A DNA stretch of 64,000 nucleotides from Nostoc sp. WHI (GCF_015714725.1 NZ_WBKM01000146.1:1-64000); one strand, 5' to 3'. Positions 1 through 9,276 are shown, counted from the first letter of the stretch. Notes: a model not told the origin generated them from the sequence alone. A program made the numbers and translations.

Positions 1-644
<644 letters not shown>

Positions 645-765
645 TTATTAGAAGCCGCCCCTGACCTAAATAAGAATTGTAATTGGTGAGAATTGACACC
701 ACCCAGATGAAATAATCTCCTTGTTATAAGCCAAGAAGGTGTCAATGTTCCCAATTCTCCAGTAG

Positions 766-795
766 TCTCCTGCCTTTTGGTGGGGGATTTTTTTT
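766..795 (+). terminator. Probable psbD intrinsic terminator
   Basis: CTCCTGCC and GGTGGGGG form a stem with G-U pairs around a TTTT loop, followed by a run of eight T. It lies about 120 bases after the psbD stop, consistent with termination of a monocistronic psbD transcript. Confidence 0.65.
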
Positions 796-912
796 GTATA
801 TAGTTAACCTCTCTAGATTTATGTGTTATGTTGAGTAAAGGTTATAAACCCAGAGCAGATTGCTCTGCCCTTTTGAAACTAAGACCACTTAGGCAACAAG
901 GAGGTGATGCCC

Positions 913-984
913 ATGATAGAAAGTAGTAAATGCATGGGTCATCAGGTTGTAGTTAGCCGGCTGTGTGCCGGGGCTGTTCTCTAA
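913..984 (+). CDS. Short ORF (23 codons) behind a perfect Shine-Dalgarno
   Basis: An ATG-started 23-residue frame (MIESSKCMGH...LCAGAVL) is preceded at 898-908 by AAGGAGGTGAT, a full match to the 16S rRNA 3' end, which is very rare in cyanobacteria; the gap to ATG is short. The start codon is inside CCCATG, which can pair with CATGGG 15-20 bases later, so the AUG may be sequestered by a hairpin. The reading frame ends in a GC-rich hairpin region (AGCCGGC/GCCGGGGCT), and a strong terminator follows at 1086-1133. I do not recognise the peptide. It could be a leader or regulatory peptide, or the unit could act as an RNA. Confidence 0.45.
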   Translation: MIESSKCMGHQVVVSRLCAGAVL

Positions 985-1085
985 AAGTCAGCCTTAGTCA
1001 TCTTGAGAGACTAAGTTAGCTCAAGTAGCTAGGCAAGCTTGGAGTTCCTTCCGGCAGTCTGGTTGCAATCTGAAGACCCGCTAGA

Positions 1086-1133
1086 CCGCTCTGATTTAGA
1101 TCACCTGATCTAAATCAGAGCGGATAGTTTTTT
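1086..1133 (+). terminator. Strong intrinsic terminator of the short-ORF unit
   Basis: A perfect 17-bp inverted repeat (CCGCTCTGATTTAGATC and its complement) with a four-base loop ACCT, followed shortly by TTTTTT. It closes a transcript that would begin somewhere after about 800 and contain the 23-codon ORF. Confidence 0.85.
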
Positions 1134-1249
1134 ATAGGTGACTTTTGTTTTATTAATGGTTGCTTTTGAAAGCTTTAGATAGGGATTACATTAAAGTTTT
1201 CTTAAAAATAAATATCTTGGATCAAACCTTGGTGACTGACCAGATGTGA

Positions 1250-1407
1250 GCAATAACGTCTATCTACTAAGTCTGATTTAAATATGCACACATAAGTATT
1301 ATGCCTTAACGTAAATTTGGTTTAGGAGTAATCATCGCTAGTTAAAGCAATAACGTCTATCTACTAAGTCTGATTTAAATATGCACACATAAGTATTATG
1401 CCTTAAC
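1250..1407. repeat. 61-bp direct repeat, two copies
   Basis: The 61 bases at 1250-1310 (from GCAATAACGTCTATC to GCCTTAAC) recur without visible change at 1347-1407, separated by 36 bases of different sequence. The copies lie directly upstream of the pterin dehydratase gene and may carry its promoter region; the function is unknown. Confidence 0.9.
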
Positions 1408-1502
1408 CCATACTTCCATACTTTTTATGTGGAGAATAAAACGGGTTGGGCTTTGCAAGATACAAGATGTAACAAATATATAAAAAATAGGAATTTTTTA
1501 AT

Positions 1503-1784
1503 ATGGCACAACTCTTGACTAACGCGGAAATTCTAGAACGGGCAAAGGTTCTGTCAGGTTGGACTGTTGAAAACTCGAAGTTGCAAACCAGCCGCACATT
1601 CAAGAATTTTATCCAAGCAATTGAGTTTGTCAATAAGCTGGTAGAGCCGGCTGAGTCAGCAGGACATCATCCAGACATAGAGATTTCTTATAACAAAGTG
1701 AAGATTACACTTACAACACATGATGCAGGTGGGCTAACACAGAAGGACTTTGAGCTAGCTGAGGCGATTTCCCAAATCAAATAA
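1503..1784 (+). CDS. Pterin-4a-carbinolamine dehydratase
   Basis: 93-residue protein of the PCD/DCoH/PhhB family, which dehydrates 4a-hydroxytetrahydropterin. The family signature is complete: ESAGHHPDIEISYNKV near residues 53-68, with the active-site His pair and the following aromatic residue, then LTTHDAGGLTQKDFELA at the C-terminus. The length is standard. There is no strong Shine-Dalgarno (only GGAATTTTTTAAT before ATG). In cyanobacteria the substrate is unclear because few pterin-dependent hydroxylases are present; a role in general pterin recycling is an inference. A PTPS-type pterin gene lies 5 kb downstream but is not in the same operon. Confidence 0.93.
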   Translation: MAQLLTNAEILERAKVLSGWTVENSKLQTSRTFKNFIQAIEFVNKLVEPAESAGHHPDIEISYNKVKITLTTHDAGGLTQKDFELAEAISQIK

Positions 1785-2408
1785 CTGATTTCTTCTGACA
1801 TCTTGCACCAGGCGGTTGAAAGTTACCGTTACACAAACAAAACCTGCCTATCCTTCTGGTGAGATCCATACTGCGCGTACCTTATTTAAGATTAGCGGTA
1901 CGGGTTATCTATTGAGTGAGCGGCTTTCAAAACTCTTGATTCCTGATATGTTTTTCATCACAATACCAGGCAGATTTCGCTTGTATGGCTCAACCAATGC
2001 GTTACAACTGGCTGGCGTGCAATTTGTACTAGGGCTGTGATTTTTCCTAGCAAGCTGCTAAGTGTCTAAAGCTTTCAGCAATTTAGCTTGCGTAGGCAGC
2101 GAATGCCCTAAACCCTACTCCCCGCTTAGATATTTAGATAACTATGTGTGACAGTTACTAAGGCGATCCCTTCAATCTTGTCATCTAAATTAAATGTTTT
2201 ATAATCTTATGATATCAAGATATGTTTTTGCATAAGTTAATCACATAAGTGTTTAACCCTAAGTTAATCGTTTATTAGCTTTGCAAAAACTAGAATTGTA
2301 GTATAGGCGGCTATATCTCATCCACAGGTTTCAACGAGATGTCGCATTTTTAAGAATTAGGTGCAACGAAGACAATTATCTAAAAAAGGTGTGAGGAGTA
2401 AAGAAAAG
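1785..2408 (+). other. Long leader/intergenic region before the porin
   Basis: About 620 bases without a convincing gene. A 74-codon TTG-started frame at 1816-2040 has no ribosome-binding site and no family resemblance. The AT-rich stretch 2180-2350 probably contains the porin promoter and a long 5' untranslated region. A clear GAGGAG ribosome-binding site lies at its end. Confidence 0.5.
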
Positions 2409-4118
2409 ATGTCTAATCTCTTGTGGAAATCCTTAGTGGTTAGCCCAGCAGTTTTGGGAGCAACATTGTTAGTTTCGGCAACAGCAATGGCGGCTCCGAA
2501 CACAACCACTGAAGTATCACCAGCCGAACAACCTGCTGTAACTGAAGTTGTCCAACAGCCAGAAATATTGGCTCAAACAACGATAGATCAAGTTAATCGC
2601 TACAGCAACGAAGGCAACCAAAATAACTCTCAGTCTCAAGTAACATCGGTTTCCCAATTTTCCGACGTACAACCTACCGACTGGGCATTCCAAGCATTGC
2701 AGTCTTTAGTTGAGCGCTATGGTTGTATTGCAGGTTATCCAAATGCCACTTATCGCGGTAACCGTGCTTTGACTCGTTATGAATTTGCCGCAGGTTTAAA
2801 TGCCTGTTTGGATCGGGTTAACGAATTGATTGCCACAGCAACAGCTGACTTGGTGACCAAACAAGATTTAGCTACCTTACAGAGATTGCAAGAAGAATTT
2901 GCCGCAGAATTGGCAACCCTACGCGGTCGTGTCGATTCCCTAGAAGCGCGGACTGCTGAATTGGAAGCTAATCAGTTCTCCACTACCACTAAACTAGTCG
3001 GTGAAGCTATTTTTGCCGTCAGTGATGTTTTTGGCGGTAACACTGGTGATAACAATAATACTGTCTTTCAAGATAGGGTACGTTTAGACTTGCAAACCAG
3101 CTTCACGGGTAGAGATGTTCTACATACTCGTCTCGCAGCAGGGAATGCAACAGCCTTTACACAATCTGATGACTTTGGTAATCAGATCGGTACTGCCGAA
3201 GGTACACAAACGTTCCAAATTGGTAGCACTGGTAATAACAGCGTCAGAATAGATCGTTTGACCTATGAAGCTCCCATAGGCCCAGCCCAAGTTTACCTTG
3301 CAGCTAGTGGTGGACGACATAGCCATTATGCAGCCGTCAATAACCCTTACTTTTTCGATAAAACTGACGGTGGTAATGGTGCATTGTCTACCTTGGCTTC
3401 TGAAAGTCCCATCTATCGGATTGGTGGAGGTGCAGGTCTAGCGGTCAATCTACCCCTTGGTAAAGGTGGCGGTATTTTAGGAAATAGCTCAGTCACTGCG
3501 GGTTACTTAGCATCGGAAGCTAATAATCCTGGTGTTAGTGCAGGTCTAACCAACGGCAACTATGCAGCTCTTGGACAGTTGAACTTTAGTGTTGGCGATC
3601 GCGTGGCTTTAGCTGCTACCTACGTCCACGGATATAGCGCAGGTGGTTCTTTATTCAACTCAGGTTCCACGACAGACGGAGATATTGTTCCAGTAGGTAC
3701 TGGACAAGCTAACAGTTTACTCGGTGCAGGTGCCAGTAACTCTTACGGTGTGTCGGCTGCGTTTAGACCCAGCGACAAGCTCTCAATTAGTGGCTTCGTC
3801 TCTTACCATGATGTCACCGGCTTTGGTGTAGGTGATGATTATGAAGCCTGGAGCTATGGTCTTGGAGTAGCCTTACCTGATTTTGGTAAAAAGGGTAACG
3901 TATTAGGTATTTTTGCTGGTGCAGAACCCTATTCCTTTAACCGACCAGGTTTTGGCGGTAATAATGATATACCCTATCACTTTGAAGGCTTCTACAAGTA
4001 TCGTGTGTCGGATAATATCTCTGTAACTCCTGGTGTAATCTGGTTGACTTCACCTGGTCAGAGCAGCGAGAACGATGATGCAATTATTGGTACGCTCAGA
4101 ACAACTTTCACCTTCTAG
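2409..4118 (+). CDS. SLH-domain outer-membrane porin (iron uptake porin / OprB type)
   Basis: About 569 residues from ATG 2409, chosen because GAGGAG lies 10 bases upstream and the signal peptide follows directly; an upstream GTG would add 16 non-signal residues. Order of parts: signal peptide ending near ATAMA-AP, a Pro/Glu/Gln-rich linker, one SLH domain at about 84-137 (FSDVQPTDWAF...ALTRYEFAAGLN) that anchors the barrel to peptidoglycan/cell-wall polymer, a coiled coil at about 140-185, then an OprB-like beta-barrel ending in the terminal Phe typical of outer-membrane proteins (TFTF). This is the abundant cyanobacterial porin family (Slr1841, Alr4550), which lets ions and small solutes cross the outer membrane. 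Confidence 0.93.
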   Translation: MSNLLWKSLVVSPAVLGATLLVSATAMAAPNTTTEVSPAEQPAVTEVVQQPEILAQTTIDQVNRYSNEGNQNNSQSQVTSVSQFSDVQPTDWAFQALQSLVERYGCIAGYPNATYRGNRALTRYEFAAGLNACLDRVNELIATATADLVTKQDLATLQRLQEEFAAELATLRGRVDSLEARTAELEANQFSTTTKLVGEAIFAVSDVFGGNTGDNNNTVFQDRVRLDLQTSFTGRDVLHTRLAAGNATAFTQSDDFGNQIGTAEGTQTFQIGSTGNNSVRIDRLTYEAPIGPAQVYLAASGGRHSHYAAVNNPYFFDKTDGGNGALSTLASESPIYRIGGGAGLAVNLPLGKGGGILGNSSVTAGYLASEANNPGVSAGLTNGNYAALGQLNFSVGDRVALAATYVHGYSAGGSLFNSGSTTDGDIVPVGTGQANSLLGAGASNSYGVSAAFRPSDKLSISGFVSYHDVTGFGVGDDYEAWSYGLGVALPDFGKKGNVLGIFAGAEPYSFNRPGFGGNNDIPYHFEGFYKYRVSDNISVTPGVIWLTSPGQSSENDDAIIGTLRTTFTF

Positions 4119-4154
4119 AGTGTTGACTATCCACCGACAATTTTGAAATCTATT

Positions 4155-4187
4155 GCTCCCCGCCATGAGGCGGGGCTTTTTATTTTT
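4155..4187 (+). terminator. Porin terminator
   Basis: CCCCGCC-ATGA-GGCGGGG stem-loop followed by CTTTTTATTTTT, 40 bases after the porin stop. Confidence 0.85.
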
Positions 4188-4308
4188 AGTGGCAGCAAAT
4201 AATAAACCCCAGTATATAACCGGAGTATAATAGAAAAGTTAGGAGATGTGGTTATGGCGGGTTTTATGTGAATAGACCACAGTAGGGTGGGCGTTACAAT
4301 GCCCAATG

Positions 4309-4366
4309 CAATACGGTTCAATTAAGGGTTATTGATCTTTGAAGACGCGATAAATCGCGTCTCTAC
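4309..4366. repeat. Partial copy of a palindromic MITE-like family (CAATACGGTT type)
   Basis: Begins CAATACGGTTC and contains the palindrome GACGCGATAAATCGCGTC at 4344-4361 followed by TCTAC. The same building blocks occur at 52056-52190 and 60624-60730, and a palindrome variant lies inside mutL at 59389-59406. The right terminal repeat seen in the 52-kb copy is absent here. Confidence 0.65.
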
Positions 4367-4428
4367 GTGAGGGCTATCGCGTAATATCCTAACTCTGCCA
4401 ATTTTAGATTTTGAATTTTAGATTGAAT

Positions 4429-4454
4429 GACTCCTAACTCCTAATTCCTAACTT
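4429..4454. repeat. Heptamer short tandem repeat (ACTCCTA type)
   Basis: GACTCCTAACTCCTAATTCCTAACTT directly upstream of the Rrf2 gene; the classic short tandemly repeated repetitive sequence of Nostocales. The same unit recurs at 33515-33554 before dnaB. Confidence 0.8.
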
Positions 4455-4464
4455 ATTGCTGCTT

Positions 4465-4902
4465 GTGGAACTATCGTGTAAATCGGAATACGCAATCCTG
4501 GCCTTATTAGAGATGGCCGCCCATTACGAAAGCGGCGAACCTCTGCAAATTCGACAAATTGCAGCTCAACAAAACATACCCGATCGCTATTTGGAACAGC
4601 TATTAGCAACCTTGAGGCGTGGAGGTATAGTTAAGAGTCAGCGCGGATCAAAAGGTGGCTATCTGTTAACGCGAGAACCTCGAAAAATCATCCTTTTTGA
4701 GATTTTTGAATGTCTAGAAGGGTTAGAGGTGAATACTTGTGAAGAAAACGTTAACTCCAAAAGGGTAGACAGTTTTGTTATAGAAGAAATTTGGCAAGAA
4801 GCAAGTCGCGCGGCAAATTCAGTGTTACAAAAATATACGCTCCAGGATCTTTGTGAAAAGCGAGATTCCCGGCGGCACTTGGATATCATGTATTACATTT
4901 AG
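4465..4902 (+). CDS. Rrf2-family regulator, CymR-like
   Basis: 145 residues from GTG 4465, which gives the family start M-E-L-S-C-K-S-E-Y; a TTG nine bases earlier is less likely. Winged helix-turn-helix at about 10-70 with IRQIAAQQNIPDRYLEQLL and the wing GGIVKSQRGSKGGYLL. The three cysteines that hold the Fe-S cluster in IscR-type members are not present: only one Cys occurs in the NTCEENVNSKRV region, so a redox cluster of the IscR kind is unlikely. The gene lies 72 bases upstream of cysK on the same strand. In Bacillus the cluster-free relative CymR represses cysteine/sulfur genes and binds CysK as co-repressor, so a similar partnership is inferred here. Confidence 0.85.
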   Translation: MELSCKSEYAILALLEMAAHYESGEPLQIRQIAAQQNIPDRYLEQLLATLRRGGIVKSQRGSKGGYLLTREPRKIILFEIFECLEGLEVNTCEENVNSKRVDSFVIEEIWQEASRAANSVLQKYTLQDLCEKRDSRRHLDIMYYI

Positions 4903-4974
4903 TCAAGAGTCAGTAGTGAGTTGTCTAATGACTATTGCCTAATAATTAATAACTTAATAAGTAAGGACTAAATT

Positions 4975-5937
4975 ATGCGAATTGCTCGTAACATTACAGA
5001 ACTGGTTGGTCGTACACCCTTAGTGCAGTTGAACCGCATTCCCCAAGCGGAAGGATGTGTTGCGGAAATTGTGGTGAAACTGGAAAGTATGAACCCATCA
5101 GCATCAGTTAAAGACCGGATTGGGGTGAGTATGATTAACGCTGCCGAAGAGGAGGGGCTAATTACTCCTGGGAAGACAGTTTTGGTAGAACCCACCTCTG
5201 GAAACACAGGAATTGCCCTAGCAATGGCAGCAGCAGCTAAGGGTTATCGGTTAATTTTGACAATGCCAGAGACGATGAGTGCCGAGCGACGGGCAATGTT
5301 GCGGGCCTATGGAGCAGAACTGGAATTAACACCAGGGATGGAAGGGATGAGTGGGGCAATTGGGCGGGCACAGCAGATAGTTAATAGTACACCAAATACC
5401 TATATGTTGCAGCAGTTCCGTAATCCAGCCAATGCAAAAGTGCATCGGGAAACTACTGCCCTTGAGATTTGGGAGGATACCGATGGACAAGTAGATATAA
5501 TTGTGGCAGGGGTAGGTACAGGTGGTACGATCACTGGTGTAGCAGAAGTGATTAAAGCACGCAAGCCTAGTTCTCAGGCGATCGCTGTTGAACCAGCTAA
5601 TAGCCCAATTTTATCTGGGGGACGACCAGGGCCGCACAAAATCCAGGGAATTGGTGCTGGGTTTATTCCTCAAGTACTAAAGATAAAATTGATTGATGAA
5701 GTGATTACCGTCACCGATGAAGAAGCGATCGCTTATAGTCGGCGTTTGGCAAGAGAAGAAGGGCTACTATCTGGCATTTCTAGTGGAGCAGCTTTATGTG
5801 CAGCAATTCGCGTTGCCCAACGTCAAGAAAATAAGGGACGTTTAATTGTGGTGATTCAGCCCAGTTTTGGTGAGAGGTATTTGAGTACGCCGTTGTTCCA
5901 AGACTTGGAGGCAAGGTTAGCTGCTAGCGTCAGTTAA
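4975..5937 (+). CDS. cysK: Cysteine synthase A (O-acetylserine sulfhydrylase)
   Basis: 320-residue PLP enzyme that makes L-cysteine from O-acetylserine and sulfide in the cytoplasm. The PLP lysine is in SASVKDRIG (K46), the substrate loop is [10 protein letters not shown], the phosphate-binding loop is [11 protein letters not shown], and SGISSGAAL provides the pyridine-nitrogen serine. The C-terminus [15 protein letters not shown] is typical of CysK. Length and domain order are normal. It is the second gene of the pair with the Rrf2 regulator and precedes the J-domain gene by 15 bases, so the three may be co-transcribed. Confidence 0.95.
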   Translation: MRIARNITELVGRTPLVQLNRIPQAEGCVAEIVVKLESMNPSASVKDRIGVSMINAAEEEGLITPGKTVLVEPTSGNTGIALAMAAAAKGYRLILTMPETMSAERRAMLRAYGAELELTPGMEGMSGAIGRAQQIVNSTPNTYMLQQFRNPANAKVHRETTALEIWEDTDGQVDIIVAGVGTGGTITGVAEVIKARKPSSQAIAVEPANSPILSGGRPGPHKIQGIGAGFIPQVLKIKLIDEVITVTDEEAIAYSRRLAREEGLLSGISSGAALCAAIRVAQRQENKGRLIVVIQPSFGERYLSTPLFQDLEARLAASVS

Positions 5938-5952
5938 CGATACATTGAATTA

Positions 5953-6657
5953 ATGGTCAATTCTAAGCACGTTTCTAACCACTACGAAACTCTCAAAGTT
6001 AGTCCAAGTGCAAGCCTTGCAGAGATTAAGCAAGCTTATCGCCGCTTGGTTAAGTTGTTTCATCCTGACAGTAACGAGGAAACAGCCGATCACGAGCAGA
6101 TTATCCGTATCAATGCAGCCTATGAGGTTTTAGGTGACAACCAAAATCGCCGCAATTATGACCAACAACTGCAAGATGACTCTCAAAAATTAAATAGCGA
6201 TCGCCAACAGCGTACAGCATCAGCTCAAAAGCATTATCAGACAAGACGAAAAACGGGACGGGAAGTTGACGAGCAAGTTGAGGAATGGCTGCGCCAAGTG
6301 TATCAACCAGTAAATCGCTTGCTTTGTACCATTCTTTATTCGTTAGAAGAACAAATGGAGCTATTAGCCGCCGATCCCTTTGATGATGAGTTGTTAGATG
6401 AATTTCAGGAATACTTAAAAACCTGTCGAGATGACCTCAAGCAGGCACAAATTACTTTTCGCTCCTTACCGAATCCCCGCAGTTTAGCAAGAACAGCAGC
6501 TCACCTCTACTACAGCCTCGATCAAGCAGCAGATGGACTCGAAGAGTTGGCTTATTTTCCTTTGAGCTACGATGAGCGTTATTTACACACAGGTCAAGAA
6601 CTATTTCGCATAGCTACGAGATTACACTGTGAGGCGCAAGCGTCTGTAAATAGTTAA
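5953..6657 (+). CDS. J-domain (DnaJ-like) protein with helical C-terminus
   Basis: 234 residues. A J domain occupies about residues 10-70 (HYETLKVSPSASLAEIKQAYRRLVKLFHPD...YEVLGDNQNRRNYDQQL) with the HPD motif required to stimulate DnaK. There is no Gly/Phe region, zinc finger or substrate-binding C-terminal domain, so it is a type III J protein. The rest, about 90-234, is predicted helical and acidic and I do not recognise it. It starts 15 bases after the cysK stop. The specific client is unknown; a role in recruiting Hsp70 is the family inference. Confidence 0.88.
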   Translation: MVNSKHVSNHYETLKVSPSASLAEIKQAYRRLVKLFHPDSNEETADHEQIIRINAAYEVLGDNQNRRNYDQQLQDDSQKLNSDRQQRTASAQKHYQTRRKTGREVDEQVEEWLRQVYQPVNRLLCTILYSLEEQMELLAADPFDDELLDEFQEYLKTCRDDLKQAQITFRSLPNPRSLARTAAHLYYSLDQAADGLEELAYFPLSYDERYLHTGQELFRIATRLHCEAQASVNS

Positions 6658-6772
6658 TAGTTATTGGTCATTAGTCAAATAACAAATGACTAATGACAAC
6701 TGACAAAGAAATTAGTTTATCCTGGAAGCAGAGAAAGATTAAGAAATTTTAAATTCTGCTCCTAGTGTACTC

Positions 6773-7645
6773 ATGCAATGTATTGTTAATCGCCGCGCCC
6801 AGTTTTCGGCAAGTCATCGCTATTGGTTGCCCGAACTGAGTGAAGCCGAGAATATTGAGAACTTTGGTGCTTGCTCTAGATTTCCGGGACACGGGCATAA
6901 CTATGTCTTATTTATCTCCATAGCCGGAGAATTGGATAAGTATGGCATGGTGCTGAACTTGTCTGATGTGAAACAAGTAATTAAACGGGAAGTTACCAGT
7001 CAATTAGACTTTTCTTATCTCAACGATGTATGGACAGAATTTCAACAAACTCTGCCCACTACTGAGAATATTGCACGGATTATCTGGCAACGGTTAGCAC
7101 CGTATTTGCCTCTAGCCCGTGTGCAGTTGTTTGAACATCCTGAACTTTGGGCAGATTATATGGGAAACGCAATGGAAGCCTATCTCAACATCAGTACTCA
7201 CTTTAGCGCCGCCCATCGGCTAGCTCATCCTAACCTCAGTAACGAAGAAAATACTGAAATTTATGGTAAGTGCGCTCGTCCCAATGGTCACGGACACAAT
7301 TATCATCTAGAAGTCACTGTCAAAGGGGAAATTGACCCACGCACTGGCATGATTGTCGATTTAGGTGCTTTGAATCAAGTGGTAGAAGATTATGTGGTAG
7401 AGCCATTCGATCACACCTTTTTAAACAAAGACATTTCTTACTTTGCTGAAGTTGTGCCGACTGCTGAGAATATCGCACTTTACATTAGTAATTTACTGCG
7501 ATCGCCTATTCAAGAATTGGGAGCCAAACTTTACAAAGTGAAACTGATTGAAAGCCCTAATAACTCCTGCGAAATCTACTGTACTGAGTCTGAATCAAAT
7601 TCAGTCAGCGAAGCCGTGAATCAGCCAGTATTAGCACGGGTTTAG
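6773..7645 (+). CDS. Tandem-fused 6-pyruvoyl-tetrahydropterin synthase/QueD-like protein
   Basis: 290 residues made of two PTPS-fold halves, about 1-135 and 140-275. Each half carries the zinc motif set: FSASHR with GHGHNY in the first, FSAAHR with GHGHNYHLEV in the second. The catalytic Cys is present in both (GACSRFPGH, GKCARPNGH). The second half keeps the Asp-His pair (EPFDHTFLN), but in the first half the His is replaced by Phe (LDFSYLN), so the N-terminal half is probably catalytically impaired. PTPS/QueD enzymes act on dihydroneopterin triphosphate in biopterin or queuosine/deazapurine synthesis; which product applies cannot be told. Usual family length is 120-150 residues per chain, so the duplication is real. 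Confidence 0.88.
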   Translation: MQCIVNRRAQFSASHRYWLPELSEAENIENFGACSRFPGHGHNYVLFISIAGELDKYGMVLNLSDVKQVIKREVTSQLDFSYLNDVWTEFQQTLPTTENIARIIWQRLAPYLPLARVQLFEHPELWADYMGNAMEAYLNISTHFSAAHRLAHPNLSNEENTEIYGKCARPNGHGHNYHLEVTVKGEIDPRTGMIVDLGALNQVVEDYVVEPFDHTFLNKDISYFAEVVPTAENIALYISNLLRSPIQELGAKLYKVKLIESPNNSCEIYCTESESNSVSEAVNQPVLARV

Positions 7646-7684
7646 GTGAAAATCCAGGCATAGGACATAGGGAATTGATATCAT

Positions 7685-7717
7685 CCCAATGCCCAATGCC
7701 CAATGCCCAATGCCCAG
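7685..7717. repeat. Heptamer tandem repeat CCCAATG (4 copies)
   Basis: Four perfect CCCAATG units plus CCCAG between convergent genes; Nostocales short tandem repeat. Confidence 0.95.
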
Positions 7718-8275
7718 CTAGAAAAGTTTACTAACTAAGCAGCTGAAACCAGGTAGCAAAGGACTTGTCAATTCATCTTGACTAAATAAAGTAACTGCTA
7801 ACTTTAATGCAGCCTGCTCACGACGATAAACTTCAACTTTCTTCTGTATAAAATCGCAAATCCAATATTCTTGAACCCCTTGCACCGAGTACAGCTTTAG
7901 CTTTGTTTCCTTGTCACGGGTTTCATTTTTTGCACCGGGAGATAAAACCTCTACTACTAACTCTGGTGCACCCGTCAGATGTCCAGCTTCATCTAGCAGG
8001 TATTTTAAGCGTTCGTGACTTGCCCACACCACATCAGGGATCACATTGTCAGAATCTGAGAAAATAATTCCAGGTGCGATCGCAGGTTTACCTAAATCAG
8101 TTTCATCTGACCAAATCTTAAGAACTGTAGCAATATTGACGCAGCTCGTTTGATGATCCCAGTTAGGTGCTTTAGTCACAAATAGTTCTCCATCAATAAT
8201 CTCATAGCGATTTCTGCGATCGCTAGCAAAGAACTCTAGATCAGCAGTCGTCCAACGCACTGGAGTCGTTTGCAT
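7718..8275 (-). CDS. Uma2-family (DUF820) putative restriction-endonuclease-fold protein
   Basis: 185 residues of the Uma2/DUF820 family, abundant in cyanobacteria. N-terminal RWTTADLEFFASDRRNRYEIIDGEL is the family opening. The PD-(D/E)XK core is visible as VIPDVVW, ELVVEVLSPG and DKETKLKLYSVQGVQEYWICD (the Lys and the strand after it). Activity as a nuclease is proposed for the fold but generally undemonstrated, and many copies may be associated with mobile elements. The gene is convergent with the PTPS gene, and the heptamer repeat directly abuts its 3' end. Confidence 0.88.
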   Translation of the reverse strand: MQTTPVRWTTADLEFFASDRRNRYEIIDGELFVTKAPNWDHQTSCVNIATVLKIWSDETDLGKPAIAPGIIFSDSDNVIPDVVWASHERLKYLLDEAGHLTGAPELVVEVLSPGAKNETRDKETKLKLYSVQGVQEYWICDFIQKKVEVYRREQAALKLAVTLFSQDELTSPLLPGFSCLVSKLF

Positions 8276-8307
8276 AGAAACCCCCTAGCATTTTCTTAAA
8301 TCATATT

Positions 8308-9276
8308 TTAAAAATACCGACGACGGGCGGAATGTCGCAAATAACGATAAATGCCCCAGGCTAAAACTCCAAAAAAGAGATTTAGCAAAAACCGAGTAAG
8401 TATAAACCACAAAATATCACTGTCAAACAGCTTCGACGGATTCAAAGGACTAATTTTCCTGGCTAAAAGAAATAGCCCAAAAATAGCATTCCCACCCAGC
8501 GCGAGGGCAAACAGTACTAAACTCCTTTGCAAGTAACGGCGCTGGGGTGTGCGGTTTGAAATCAGGGTAATTACAGGTTTACCTTGCACTTTTCGCAGTA
8601 ATTGTTCCAGTCGCCAAAACATCCACAATAGAAAGGGAAATAAACCATAAGTAAGCAAACCTATGGGTATTGAGTAACGTCCAGCACTAGATAGGACATT
8701 AACTAGGGCATGACAGATTACAGAATTTAGCCAAGCCCAAAAAATGAACTTCCTGTCTCGATTTAACCGAGTGTGGGAGGAAATATAAATTCCTAAAGCA
8801 TACCCCCAAGGTGCAGAGAACATGGCGTGGACTGGCGTGCCGATAGTCCGAGCAAGAATTGATGCGGTATCGTGGAAAAGGTAAATCCAGTTTTCCTCGG
8901 CAGTGAATCCAAGGGCAACGGCTATAGTAAACAGGAAAACTGTAGACTGAAATAATCGATATTTGCGTTGCAGATAGCAGGTTGGGACAACAACTGCTGC
9001 CAACTTGCAGCCTTCTTCAATTGGGCCTACTTCTACAAGCTGCCGCAAGGCTATACCAGGAAGCGATCGCTTCAACTGCTGCCAGTCTACAAAAGAGTTG
9101 GCTACGATTTCAAAAATCCATTCGAGGCTAAGGGCTAAGATACCAAATATTGCCCCGATGATAAAGAAAATCAGTAAATATAACAGAGGTGGAGCAAATG
9201 ACACCCGGCAATAGTAGTAGCCTAGCAGCAGCAACGGTGGTATTGCTGCCCACAGTAGGAGAGAAAAATCAACCAC
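8308..9276 (-). CDS. PrsW-family intramembrane metalloprotease
   Basis: 322 residues with about eight hydrophobic segments. PrsW-type motifs are present: GPIEEGCKLAAV (EExxK), TAEENWIYLF, GTPVHAMFSAPWGYALG and ICHALVNVLSS, which place Glu and His residues in neighbouring membrane helices as expected of the zinc-dependent CAAX/PrsW clan. In Bacillus PrsW cleaves an anti-sigma factor; no such substrate is visible nearby. It starts with GTG inside the end of the upstream methyltransferase gene (8-base overlap), so translation is probably coupled to it. Confidence 0.85.
   Translation of the reverse strand: MVDFSLLLWAAIPPLLLLGYYYCRVSFAPPLLYLLIFFIIGAIFGILALSLEWIFEIVANSFVDWQQLKRSLPGIALRQLVEVGPIEEGCKLAAVVVPTCYLQRKYRLFQSTVFLFTIAVALGFTAEENWIYLFHDTASILARTIGTPVHAMFSAPWGYALGIYISSHTRLNRDRKFIFWAWLNSVICHALVNVLSSAGRYSIPIGLLTYGLFPFLLWMFWRLEQLLRKVQGKPVITLISNRTPQRRYLQRSLVLFALALGGNAIFGLFLLARKISPLNPSKLFDSDILWFILTRFLLNLFFGVLAWGIYRYLRHSARRRYF

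Noticed and set aside
1816-2040. 74-codon TTG-started frame after the pterin dehydratase
   Set aside because: No ribosome-binding site, rare start codon, no family resemblance; probably chance.
4127-4321. 64-codon leftward frame over the porin terminator
   Set aside because: Runs through the terminator and a repeat; composition not protein-like.
7685-7717. CRISPR-like array
   Set aside because: The units are seven bases with no spacers; it is a Nostocales short tandem repeat. No CRISPR repeat-spacer array is seen anywhere in the window.
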